DNA from: Eubacterium sp. AB3007
GTDB taxonomy: Bacteria; Bacillota; Clostridia; Peptostreptococcales; Anaerovoracaceae
Length of the DNA: 64,000 nucleotides
NCBI RefSeq assembly: GCF_000688015.1
Contig: NZ_JIAD01000001.1
Location: forward strand, 1,302,001-1,366,000
Direction: 5' to 3'
Shown: positions 42,903-53,400 of the stretch, one piece after another
Numbering within the stretch: position 1 is the first letter of the stretch
Layout: every line of letters starts with the position of its first letter
Made by a program: the position numbers and the translations under genes
The notes under the pieces: model-generated
Seen by the model: the letters and a program-made list of their open reading frames with translations, nothing else
Told to the model about the DNA's origin: nothing
Databases searched by the model: none

Positions 42903-44821
42903 TATTCCACCGCCGATCCGGAAGCCGCTGTGGTCTCCACCGGCTGGGTCCGCTCCCCGTCCTGCGCGAACAGGAACATGCCATGGGACTCCAGGCCGCG
43001 AAGCATCCGAGGCTTCAGGTTAGCCACTACGACCATTTTCTTTCCTACCATCTCCTCCGGCTTGTAGTCCTTGGCCACGCCGGAAATGATCTGGCGGGTC
43101 TCGGTGCCCATCTTCACCTGGAAGACCAGCAGCTTGTCCGCCTTGGGGTGCTTCTCAGCAGAGATAATCTCGCCGACACGAAGGTCCAGTTTGGCAAAAT
43201 CGTCAAATTCAATGGTAGGCTTCAATTCCAGCGGAATGTTCTCCGGCTCTGGAGCCGCTGCCTTGCGCAGATCGTCCAGTTCCTTCAGTTCCTTCTCGAT
43301 GTCCAGACGCGGGAAGATCGGTTCGCCGCGGTTGACACGGTTGCCGTCGAGAAGATCGAAGGTCATGGCGTTCTCCCAGAGGATCTCGCCGGTGATGCCC
43401 ATCTGCTCGTTGATCTTCTCGGTGGTGGTGTGCATGTACGGATAGATCAGGATGGCGATGATCCGCAGGGACTCCGCCAGGTTATGCATGCAGGTATCCA
43501 GTTCAGCCTTGCGAGCCTCGTCCTTGGCCAGGATCCACGGCGTCTTCTCGTCGATGTACTTGTTGGCTCGGCGCACCAGGGTCCAGATGTTCTCCAGGGC
43601 GTTGTTGAAGGCGAAACGGTTCATGTCAGCCTCTACCTTGGGAGCCACGCCAACCGCCAGAGTCTTCAACTCCCGGTCGATATCATCCTCGGTGGTCGCC
43701 GGAGGAACGATACCTCCGCAGTATTTCTCGATCATGGCAGCCGTTCTGGAAACCAGGTTGCCCAGGTCGTTAGCCAGATCGAAATTCATTCTCTTCAGCA
43801 TCACCTCGTTGGTGAACACGCCGTCCTGCCCGAACGTATACTCACGCAGCAGGAAATACTTGAGGGCATCGATGCCGTAGCGGTTGATGAGGACCACCGG
43901 ATCTACCACGTTGCCCTTGGACTTGCTCATCTTGCCGCCGTCGATCAGCAGCCAGCCATGGCCCAGCACCTGCTTGGGAAGAGGCACATCCAGAGACATG
44001 AGCATCGCCGGCCAGATGATGGAGTGGAACCGGACGATCTCCTTGCCCACCAGGTGGACGTCTGCCGGCCAGTAGTGGTTGAACTCCTCCGGGTCATCCG
44101 GATAGCCCAGAGCGGTGATGTAGTTGGTGAGGGCATCCAGCCACACGTAGATCACATGCTTGGGATCGATGGGGACCTGAATACCCCAGTCGAATGTGGA
44201 CCGGGAAATGCACAGGTCCTCCAGTCCCTGCTTGACGAACTCGATCATCTCATGACGACGGGTGTCCGGCTTCAGGAAATCCGGGTTGTTCTCGAACAGG
44301 TCCAGGATGCGGTCCTGGTATTTGGAGAGTCTAAAGAAATACGCCTCCTCGTGGGCTTTTTCCACCTTTCGGCCGCAGTCCGGGCAGCACCCATCCACCA
44401 ACTGGCTCTCCGTCCAGAAGGACTCACAGGGGGTGCAGTACCAGCCCTCGTATTCACTCTTATATATATCCCCCTTCTCGTTCATCTTGTTGAAGATCTG
44501 CTGCACGCGGCTCACGTGGCGCTCCTCGGTGGTCCGAATGAAATCGTCATAGCTGATCTCCATGGTCTTCCACAGATCCTTGACGCCGGCCACGATGCGG
44601 TCCACGTATTCCTGGGGAGTCACGCCTTCCTTCTCGGCGATCTGCTGGATCTTCAGCCCATGCTCGTCAGTACCGGTGAGGAAGTGGACGTCGTATCCGC
44701 TGAGCCTCTTGAACCGGGCCATGGCATCCGCCATCACTGTGCAATAGGTATGGCCTATGTGCAGGTTGGAGCTTGGGTAATAGATTGGGGTTGTGATGTA
44801 ATACTTTCCTTTAGATTCCAT
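42902..44821 (-). CDS. metG: Methionine--tRNA ligase
   Basis: 639 residues from the ATG at 44819-44821. Class I motifs HIGH (residues 21-24, SNLHIGHTYC) and KMSKS (about 300, GGKMSKSKGNVVDP) are present. A zinc knuckle of CxxC type (CTPCESF and CCPDCGRK) lies in the connective domain. The C-terminal EMAP/Trbp111-like tRNA-binding domain (about 540-630: DFAKLDLRVGEIISAEKHPK) is fused, as in many bacteria. The upstream frame extension to 44884 lacks a ribosome site. No T-box leader is seen in the short upstream gap. Confidence 0.97.
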   Translation of the reverse strand: MESKGKYYITTPIYYPSSNLHIGHTYCTVMADAMARFKRLSGYDVHFLTGTDEHGLKIQQIAEKEGVTPQEYVDRIVAGVKDLWKTMEISYDDFIRTTEERHVSRVQQIFNKMNEKGDIYKSEYEGWYCTPCESFWTESQLVDGCCPDCGRKVEKAHEEAYFFRLSKYQDRILDLFENNPDFLKPDTRRHEMIEFVKQGLEDLCISRSTFDWGIQVPIDPKHVIYVWLDALTNYITALGYPDDPEEFNHYWPADVHLVGKEIVRFHSIIWPAMLMSLDVPLPKQVLGHGWLLIDGGKMSKSKGNVVDPVVLINRYGIDALKYFLLREYTFGQDGVFTNEVMLKRMNFDLANDLGNLVSRTAAMIEKYCGGIVPPATTEDDIDRELKTLAVGVAPKVEADMNRFAFNNALENIWTLVRRANKYIDEKTPWILAKDEARKAELDTCMHNLAESLRIIAILIYPYMHTTTEKINEQMGITGEILWENAMTFDLLDGNRVNRGEPIFPRLDIEKELKELDDLRKAAAPEPENIPLELKPTIEFDDFAKLDLRVGEIISAEKHPKADKLLVFQVKMGTETRQIISGVAKDYKPEEMVGKKMVVVANLKPRMLRGLESHGMFLFAQDGERTQPVETTAASGSAVE

Positions 44822-44904
44822 GATATCATTCCTTTCTTTTGCCTTGTCGAATGGGACAAAGCCATACTGCCTTAATCGTATCACAAAGCCTTCGTAACGT
44901 CAAC

Positions 44905-44933
44905 TTGCACATCTCCTGCCGCTGTTATACAAT
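44905..44933 (+). promoter_or_regulatory. Probable promoter of the CPA2 antiporter gene
   Basis: TTGCAC and TACAAT with a 17-bp spacer, 24 bp before the ATG at 44958. Confidence 0.55.
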
Positions 44934-44957
44934 AGGACAAAAAGAAAAGGAGCCCAC

Positions 44958-47225
44958 ATGGAACTATCCTCCCTGATCATCGACCTTGCCATCATGCTGA
45001 TGACGGCAGGGGTTATCAATATCGTATTCAAGCGGATCCACCTGCCCATCATCCTGGGCTACATCGTGGCCGGCTTTCTCATCAGCCCCTATTTCCCCCT
45101 CTTCATGGACGTGAAATCCACCTCCTCCATCGAGACCTGGAGCGAGATCGGGGTCACCTTCCTCATGTTCTATATCGGGCTGGAGTTCGATCTGCACAAG
45201 CTGGCCCGCATCGGCAAGACCGCGCTGATTTCCGCCTCGGTGATCATGGGCGGTTTGATCGTGGTAGGTTACGGCCTTGGCATCGCCCTGGGACTGAACA
45301 GCATCAACAGCCTCTTCCTGGGGGTCATGATCTCCATCAGTTCTACCGCCATCATACAGAAATCCTTTGAGGAACTGGGGATGCAAGGCCAGAAACACAC
45401 GAGCCTGGTGATGGGCACGCTGATCATCGAAGATGTGATCAGCGTCTTCCTGCTGATCATCCTCCCCACGATCTCCATCACTCAGTCCGACATGACCGGC
45501 ACGGATCTGGCCCTGAAGCTCACCCTGATGCTGTTCTACTTGCTGATCTGGCTGCTGCTGGGAATCTATTTCCTCCCCACCTTCCTGAACCGCATCGGTG
45601 ATGTGGTCACCGACGAGCTCGTGGTGATCCTGTCCACAGGGCTTTGTTTCACCATGGCGATCATCGCCACCAAGCTGGGGTTCTCGCCGGAGCTGGGGGC
45701 CTTCCTCACCGGCTCGCTGGTGGCAGGCACCATCCACGTCCACCACATCGAGAGCGTCACCAGCGGCGTGAAAGACCTCTTCGGCGCCATCTTCTTCCTG
45801 TCAGTAGGTATGATGGTGGATCCCTCGATCATTACGGAGCGGTGGTACATCATCCTGCCGGTGGTGGTGGTCGCGGTGCTGGCCAAGCTTTTCTTCGCTT
45901 CCGTAGGTATGCTCCTTTCCGGACAAAGCCTTGTGAACTCTCTGAAGAGCGGATTCAGCCTGGCGCCTATCGGGGAGTTCTCGTTCATCATCGCCTCTCT
46001 GGGTATCAGCCTGGGAGTCATGAAGGACTACATGTACTCGGTGATCGTATCGGCCTCCATTGCCACCATCCTGATCACCCCTTTCCTGATGAAGAACGCG
46101 GAGCGTTTCTCCCAGTTCATCAACCGGAAGCTGCCCGACAAGTACGTCCGGATGCTGGAGTCCTTCACCTCTGACGAAGAGGAGGAGGATTCCCCGGACA
46201 GTCTGTGGGGACAACACATGCGCCAATACCTGAAGACCTTTGGCCTCTACGGGATCATCATGCTGGTGGCAGCCATCGCCTCGGAACGACTTGTCTATCC
46301 AGCGCTTCGGACTCTGGTGTCTCCCTACATCGCTATTGGAATCACCCTGCTCCTTTTCTATGCGGTAGTGGTGATCTTTGTGCGTCCCATGTTGGACTCC
46401 CGAAGACCGACCTTCACGTCGCTGTGGCTGGAACACAGAGTAAACCATCTTCCGCTCCTGGCGCTTGTTATAGTGAAAATGGTGGCCATCAGCATCATCG
46501 CTGCCTACCCGGCCGTTCATTTCTTCCACGTGCACAGGAGCCTGATCGTACTGATCATTCTGGTGGCTGTGTTTGCGCTGAGCCGCACTGGATTCATCGC
46601 CAGTTTCTACCTGCACCTGGAGACCCGGTTCCTGTCCAACTTCAATGAGACCACCCTGAAGGAATTCGAAGCAGAGACAGGGCAGGACGCCCACCAGCAG
46701 CTCTACGAGAGGCTCCACCTGATCTCTTTCTTTGTGCAGGAGGATGCCCGGTATATCGGAAAAACGCTTCAACAGCTACAGTGGGGCAACCTCTTCAACG
46801 TGTACATCATCAAGATCCGCCGTGGCCACCGGCAGAAGGTGCTCCCTGAGGGCAACATGGTCCTGGCCCCGGGGGACAAAGTCTATGCGGTAGCAGAGCC
46901 TGCGTCCCTGACTAACTTCAAGAAATTGATGGGGCTTCCTCTTGACTACAAGACCCGCACCCTCAGGCAATTCATGGATACCGACTACGACGATGTCAAG
47001 CACGCCGTCTCCTGCTGCGTGGTACGGATCAGCGGAGAAGAGAGTTTTGCCGGCAAGCCCATCCGCACCGGCGGCATCCGTGACCGCCTGCACTGCATGG
47101 TGCTGGGTCTCCAGAAGCAGAACTACACCACCCTCATCCCGGACCCCAACATGGTGATCCAGGCCGGTGATCTGCTGTGGGTCATCGGCGCCAACAATGA
47201 CATCGGCCGGTTGATCTCGTCGTAG
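44958..47225 (+). CDS. CPA2-family cation:proton antiporter with TrkA-C domains
   Basis: 755 residues. The first 390 residues form the Na+/H+ exchanger domain with about 12 helices (GVINIVFKRIHLPIILGYIV; GVMISISSTAIIQKSFEELG; GFSPELGAFLTGSLVAGTIH). An acidic linker (FTSDEEEEDSPDS) and a second hydrophobic block of four to five helices (about 410-560) follow; this extra block is unusual. The C-terminal 170 residues contain two TrkA-C-like modules (MVLAPGDKVYAVAEP and MVIQAGDLLWVIGANNDIG), which bind nucleotide ligands in relatives. It is probably a K+ or Na+ efflux system under ligand control. The gene is alone with its own promoter. Confidence 0.88.
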   Translation: MELSSLIIDLAIMLMTAGVINIVFKRIHLPIILGYIVAGFLISPYFPLFMDVKSTSSIETWSEIGVTFLMFYIGLEFDLHKLARIGKTALISASVIMGGLIVVGYGLGIALGLNSINSLFLGVMISISSTAIIQKSFEELGMQGQKHTSLVMGTLIIEDVISVFLLIILPTISITQSDMTGTDLALKLTLMLFYLLIWLLLGIYFLPTFLNRIGDVVTDELVVILSTGLCFTMAIIATKLGFSPELGAFLTGSLVAGTIHVHHIESVTSGVKDLFGAIFFLSVGMMVDPSIITERWYIILPVVVVAVLAKLFFASVGMLLSGQSLVNSLKSGFSLAPIGEFSFIIASLGISLGVMKDYMYSVIVSASIATILITPFLMKNAERFSQFINRKLPDKYVRMLESFTSDEEEEDSPDSLWGQHMRQYLKTFGLYGIIMLVAAIASERLVYPALRTLVSPYIAIGITLLLFYAVVVIFVRPMLDSRRPTFTSLWLEHRVNHLPLLALVIVKMVAISIIAAYPAVHFFHVHRSLIVLIILVAVFALSRTGFIASFYLHLETRFLSNFNETTLKEFEAETGQDAHQQLYERLHLISFFVQEDARYIGKTLQQLQWGNLFNVYIIKIRRGHRQKVLPEGNMVLAPGDKVYAVAEPASLTNFKKLMGLPLDYKTRTLRQFMDTDYDDVKHAVSCCVVRISGEESFAGKPIRTGGIRDRLHCMVLGLQKQNYTTLIPDPNMVIQAGDLLWVIGANNDIGRLISS

Positions 47226-47276
47226 GGCCTTCCGGCCCGGTCCGTTCGGGCCTTTCGCCAATCGTTGATTCTTCGC

Positions 47277-47335
47277 TTATGGCAAATCCATGCATGCTTA
47301 TGGCAATGCCATAAGCATGCATGGATTTGCCATAA
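47277..47335. repeat. 59-bp perfect palindrome
   Basis: Arms of 29 bp starting TTATGGCAAATCCATGCATG are exact reverse complements around a single central base. It lies between the antiporter stop and the terminator of the giant surface gene. A shorter stem AACCCCT / AGGGGTT touches its right end. No T run follows directly. Confidence 0.9.
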
Positions 47336-47363
47336 CCCCTAGGCAGGGGTTGCCCTTACATCT

Positions 47364-47419
47364 AAAAAAGAGATCTCCTCACAAGGCGGTATTACCGTCA
47401 TTTGGGGAGATCCCTTTTC
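47364..47419. terminator. Terminator of the giant surface gene, possibly bidirectional
   Basis: GATCTCC (47372-47378) pairs with GGAGATC (47406-47412). The minus strand continues with TTTTTT and the plus strand with TTTTCTTT, so it can stop transcription from both convergent genes. Confidence 0.75.
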
Positions 47420-47424
47420 TTTCC

Positions 47425-50400
47425 TCATATGGTTCTTCTTCGCCGCAACAGCAGGGCGCCGCCCATCGTGCCGATCAGCAGGATGCCGAGCAGGTAGAGA
47501 CGTATTGCACCCGGGCCGCCGGTAGATGGAAGAGAAGCGCCGGGCGTATTCCTGATGGTGATGATATTACCTGAATTGGAAAGGCTCGCGTTTTCATTGC
47601 TGTTTGTGCCAGTGCCGCTCTCGTCTGTCAGGGTAACCGTTCCGTTCTGCGCAATATTGAAATACGTGTATTTCTTCAGAACCACGTATCCATCCGGTGC
47701 CTGCGTCTCTTCCAGACGATAGGTCCCTGTTGACAGTTTTTCCAGAGTCCTCTGATTCCCTGATGTCAGGTCGATCTCCCTGTAAGCCTCGACAACTTCC
47801 CAGCTTGTCCCATGTTTACATAACTGGAACTTCGATCCCAGAAGGTTCTGGTTGTTTTCGTCCACTTTTCTGACAGTCACTGAAGCATCGATATAATTAT
47901 TGATGATCAGCGTATAGGCAAGTGTCCCCTCTTCTTCCGGGTCAGTCGTTTTTGTCAGCGAAACCCAATCTGCCGAACTCCCCTGAGGCAGCAAACTGAT
48001 CGCTCCTGTCTTGCTGATAGTAAACTCAATATATCCAGGCAGCGTCTGATAACCGGCCCGTGGGGTCTTCTCCCGGAGCTGATAGGTTCCGGCAGGAAGT
48101 GTATTGTCGATGAGCGGGATCGTTCCATCCTCATCCGTTACCAGATCCTCATATCCCGTCATCACTGCATTATCAAAGATCGTAACACCGCCAACCGTTA
48201 CCTGCTTATGCAGTTCAAAATGAACCATTGACAATGGCACCTTCGTATCCCCATCCTGTTTCTTTGCCTGGAGAATGTATGGACGGTTCTTGATGATCAG
48301 CGTTGCAGGGGTGGTTCCGCTTCCCTGCGTCAGGGAGTAATACTCGCTATCCGGTCCACTGACCGTCACAGTGCTTCCATTATTTCCTGCCTCCTGGTCA
48401 GACTGGTCGCCGGTCACCTGAATCGTCATCGCTTGTTCCAGCCCATGGTACCCCTGTGGCGTAGTCATCTCCGTCAGCGTGTAATTCTTGTTTTCGCTGA
48501 GGAACGCTGTCGTAAGATATCCGTCAGAGTCGGAGGTAAACGTCCCGATCGGAGTGTTGCTGCTCTCCTCTGTAAGCAGGAATGTCGCCCCCGCCAGAGC
48601 TCTGCCGTGGAAGTCCTGTTTCTTCAGGATGATCCCGGGTCGGTCGTTGGTTGTCGTATCCACTCGGACATTGGATCCGGCAGAGATGGTTCCTTGCGTA
48701 TAATGCACGGAGTAGGTAAAATCAGCATGCTCTGTCTCGCCCTTCTGTCTCCCATCAAGCGTCAGTGTCTCTCCCTCTCTGATGGGCTGGAATGTCAGAT
48801 CACTCACATTGGTGACGACACCTTCTTCGTCATACTCAGGATTCCCGTGTTTGATTTCCACCTCACGGATCACGTAGTCGTTAAACGATACTCCCCCTAC
48901 TGGCAGCCTCAGCCAATACCAGTATAGAGTCGTCGTGCCATAGGGCAGGGCCCGCAGACTACCCGGTACCAGATCCAGTAATCCAATTCCCTGGCCATGT
49001 TCACTGCCAGGATTCTGCTTCTTGGTATAGACCGCAAAATACGTGGTCGCACGACCATCCATATAGTCCGCATCCGTCCAGACTTTGTTTACACGAAGTC
49101 CATAACCCTTGAGGTTGCAGATATCCACATGGGGGTCTTTCCCTGCTGCGATCTCGTTATAGATCGTGCCGTTATGGTCTTGGCTGTCCGGTGCCCCTGC
49201 GGTGGCGACCGCATCAGCGTCTTCTCCGGAATAGACGGCTGTCTCAGGCTTGTCATTACTGCCAGTCAGATCGTAGTCATCATAATATACGTACTTCTGG
49301 AAGGAATACCCGTCCGGAATCTCCGAGGGGCGTTCCTGTACCATGTACTTCGTCCCCGCCAGGATCTCACGCACTTCCACAGTATAATCTACTGGGATCA
49401 TGGAGATCGATCCGTTCATAGAAGTGCTGAAACTTGCGGCTTTTTTCTGTTCATCCGAAAGCTGGGTATAGTCTTTGATCCCGCTCCCGATCTTTATAAA
49501 CTTTTGGGCCCCCGCATCCCAGCTGCAGTAGTCCCCTTCCTTATCCCTTACGTGATAGGTATACATATTGACCCCGGAAAGTTCCGTATCTGACTCCGTG
49601 CCGAAATAGAGACGGAAGTCGAAGGCGGTGGGATCGTCCGTGATCGGGGTCTCTCCATCTGCGTCAAACAGTTTCTTGCGGAAAGTCAGTGTTCTTATCG
49701 CCTCAGGATTGACGGTATTCACAAAGCCGGCCCTTGGACGATCTTCCGTAGACTGATAACCAATGCCAAAATCCTTCCGGTGCGGGGCACCAGTCACGGC
49801 CGTTCCTTCCAGCACAGTTCCATTCGCTGCCACACTGTCGTAGACTTCCGTATTCACACCGCACTCAACAATGGAATAGGAATCGATTTCTTCGTTCTCT
49901 GGACCGAATGTGGGGAAATTGACCGTCACCGTCTCTCCCGGCTTCAGGATGAAAACATTGTCATAATCCACACCGCCGATCTTCCTGGACGGTTCAAATT
50001 TCACCGGATTGTCCGTGTTCTTATAGAACACGTAGTCTTCCTGATCGGCCGTTCCCTGCATTGCGTTTTTCAGCAGGTATTCCTGACCGTTCTTCTTGTA
50101 TTTGATCTGATAGGCAAACTCAGCCAAGGGGGACTCGGATCCATCTACACCCGACAGCTCCTTGCTCAGTTCGACCGTGCCCGGTTTCACGGATGCCAGG
50201 TTGAAGCGCATGTGAAGGTTGGAGGCACCGCCGCCACGCTCCATGTAGAAGATCTTCATCTTGTGTGTGGAATAGTCCTTGAATATCTTGCTGAATTCTC
50301 CCGTCTGTTCGTTGTAATCAAAATGCTTCTTCAGATACTCGATCAATCTCTCGTCATCATCACTCTGAATCGAATTGCGTTCCTTGTAGTTCTCCCGGAA

Positions 50401-53400
50401 GATGTCCAGAAGCGTCGTGTGCTGGTTATTCACAATCACGTCCCCGGTGGAGAAGTTGACAGACCCCGGCAGGGCACTGTGAACGCCTCCCAGATCGATC
50501 ACCAGCTCATCGTCCACGTACAGCCAGAAGTCATCGTCACCGGTGAACTCAAAGATGATGTCATGACCCCAGTCATCAAGGCCACCAGGCGGCTGCGTAA
50601 ACCCGGCTTCCAATTCCACGCCGAAATAGAGGTCTGCTTTGGCGGGATCATTGACAAGATACAGGTTCTCGTACTTCCTTGGATCGCTATTCGGCAGCAG
50701 ATCTCCTGTTGTTGAATAAAGATTCTGCCTGTTCACGGAAGCAAATCGTCCTGCCTCAATATTGTTGAAGGGTAGAAACTGTCCGTGCTTCAGGGTATTC
50801 TTGTTCGAATCGTCATAGGAGCCGATCTCCTTGTAGACGGTGAAATTATGATCAAAACCGGAAGTGTAGTTACCGCCTGCCGCCCCGTTGAGACTGGCGA
50901 AATTCTGGGCGCTGTCATACTCAAAATAGCCACTGGCGTTATAAGTGCTTTCGATGAAGAGATGGTTGACTTCCTTCGCCCCCTGAAACAGGTCTCCGAG
51001 CGATTTATCTGTTTTACTGGCGATTGGATAGCCATCTGCTCCAAGATTCGTACTTAACAAACCACGCTGCTCATTCCACTGTGTGAAAACGCTGGTTCCC
51101 ATGACCGCATGCTGCTCCGTGGTCGTAGGGGTGTTGTCTACTCTGGTTACTGTCGAATTGAAGTCCACCAGTTTCATGGTGATCCCGTACTGGGTATGAT
51201 CCACTGTTTTCACTGTCGTCAGCGCATCATCGACCGGAACCTCCTCCATCACAGCAAAATAGAAATCCATCGCTTCCGACTTGGGGCAGGATACTATCTG
51301 ACCGTTCTCGACCTTCAGACCCGTATAGGAATAGCTTGCTTTGTCCCACGCCAGGATATCGGAGTAGTAATGACCGTACCGGCGTCCATTCATGTTGATG
51401 CCGATGGGATCGTCCGCCACGATCTGTCCTCCTGTTAACTGCGGGGCCAGGTACTTCTGGGCGTACTCGTTGTACAGTTCGTAATAATAGGATGGGTCTC
51501 CGTTATCGTCGGGATAGTCGGTAAACTGCCAGAGCATCGTGTTGATGACATTCCCGGCCCACTCAATGGAGTCCCCTTTCTCATAGACCCGCACCAGAGT
51601 GCCATCGTGATCAATGGCATAGTACTCATATTTCAAAGTTTCTTCGTTCCAGGCCCTGGTATATACGATGACCTTGGAGCCGGTCTTGATGTTCTTGTCT
51701 GAAACGCTGACCTTGCTGGCAGAGTAGGTCTTGTAATAATCCGACGTAAGCTCAGAAAGTTCCACAAGATCAAGCCATTCCGTTCCACTGCTGCCTCCTG
51801 TAGTAAACCCGGATGCCGTGGTCCCGCTGTAAGTCAGGGTGGCATCACCAGATTTCAGACAGATCTGACCAGCATGCACACCCGTTCCGGGAACCACCTG
51901 AACCAAACTGGCTTCGCTCTTGCTGTCAGCAAGGGACAGCCCACTTGGGTCGATCTTCAGGTATTTGGTTGCTCCGTCAACCGTCACCGTCAGATAATAA
52001 TAATCATCATGCTCCCAGTGAAACGTCCACATGGAAATGTCACTGTCATTGGGTACGAACAGATGTTTTTTGTTGTCTTCGGTTGCCAGGACCATCAGCG
52101 CCTTTGCATCCAGCGCGTTCTCAGTCTTTGAACTTGCCATCATGGCCTTTCCGTAGAGACTTTCGTCCCAGAACATCAGGCCATAGGAGGTATTATCCAA
52201 CGCATAGGGATCGCTCGTAACTTCGGTATAATACCAGAAATTCACATTGTTGTTGGTGTCATTGGAATTGTTCCAGGAACAGAAACGAATTCCGCTTGCT
52301 CCGCTCTGCATGTTCCAGTACCAGCTTCCATTGCTGAGTTTGAAGGTGCCGTTGTTGTTCTGAGTTACCGTAAAGGCTGTCTTCTCCGATTCTTCCGCAG
52401 CAAAGGAAAGGCTGTTGTTGCCTCCGTTATAGACATACTGTTTCGTCGTGCCATCCGCCGCATAGCAGTAAGCGTAGACCTTGTCTGTTGTTCCGGGAAC
52501 CTGCTCAAAATAGTATTTGGCTGCCTTATCAGCGGGATATGTCTGGGCCGGCTTGGTCTTGGTAATACCGGTTCTCTTGCTGTCTGCCGTAATGCTGTTC
52601 ATGTAATAATAACCATCCGGATGGCCAATATAAAGCCCCTGACTCCCCATGGAGATCAGCTCGGAAACAGAGCCCACTGTTTTCCATCCCATCGGTACTG
52701 CCTCCGGTCCTTCCACGATCGCATACGCGGAGAACCCCTTCGCCTGAAAGTGGATCTCATTCCCCTCAACATCCAGTGTGTCAATTACTTCACCGGCTTC
52801 CGCTCCATCGGCAAAGTGCACGACCTTTGTGTTCTTCTCCGCCTTCTTGCCAGTCTCCTTATCCGCCAGCTCGATCCTGACATCCACTGCCGTTCCTTCT
52901 GCCGGCTGATATTTCACGTTGGGATCATCCTTGTCCACGATCTTGATATCAAAGAGCCGGATATACGACAGATCCTCCACCTGACTGCCGATGGTGTCCG
53001 CTGTATCCTCTACGTAGGCTTTGTAGCCATCGTCGCCCTTCTGGACTTCCTTCGCGATGAGTCTGGCGTCCTCCGGGATCTTGGTGCTGGTGTCATACGT
53101 CACGGTAATGACATAGTCCTTCCCGTCCGCAGTCTTGACAGGAGCAGAGATCTGCGACTCCGCATACACCACCGCATATACGCTGAAGCTCTCCGCCTGG
53201 AACCCGGCCTCCTCCAGCTTGCCCTTCTTGTTCAGGGCAAGCACCACGTCCTTCCGGTCCAGCACCTCTGGGCTTACCTCGCCTGTCTCGGGATCCTCCC
53301 GGAAGTGGATGATGCGGACGTTCTTCTGATCCTCCAGCGCCAGCGCCTTGTCGTAGGCGATGGTCACATCTACGGCCCGCTCGGGCTGGATCTCCTTCCC

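Noticed and set aside
44822..44957. T-box leader of metG
   Set aside because: The divergent gap is only about 135 bp and lacks the T-box core sequence and a terminator/antiterminator pair.
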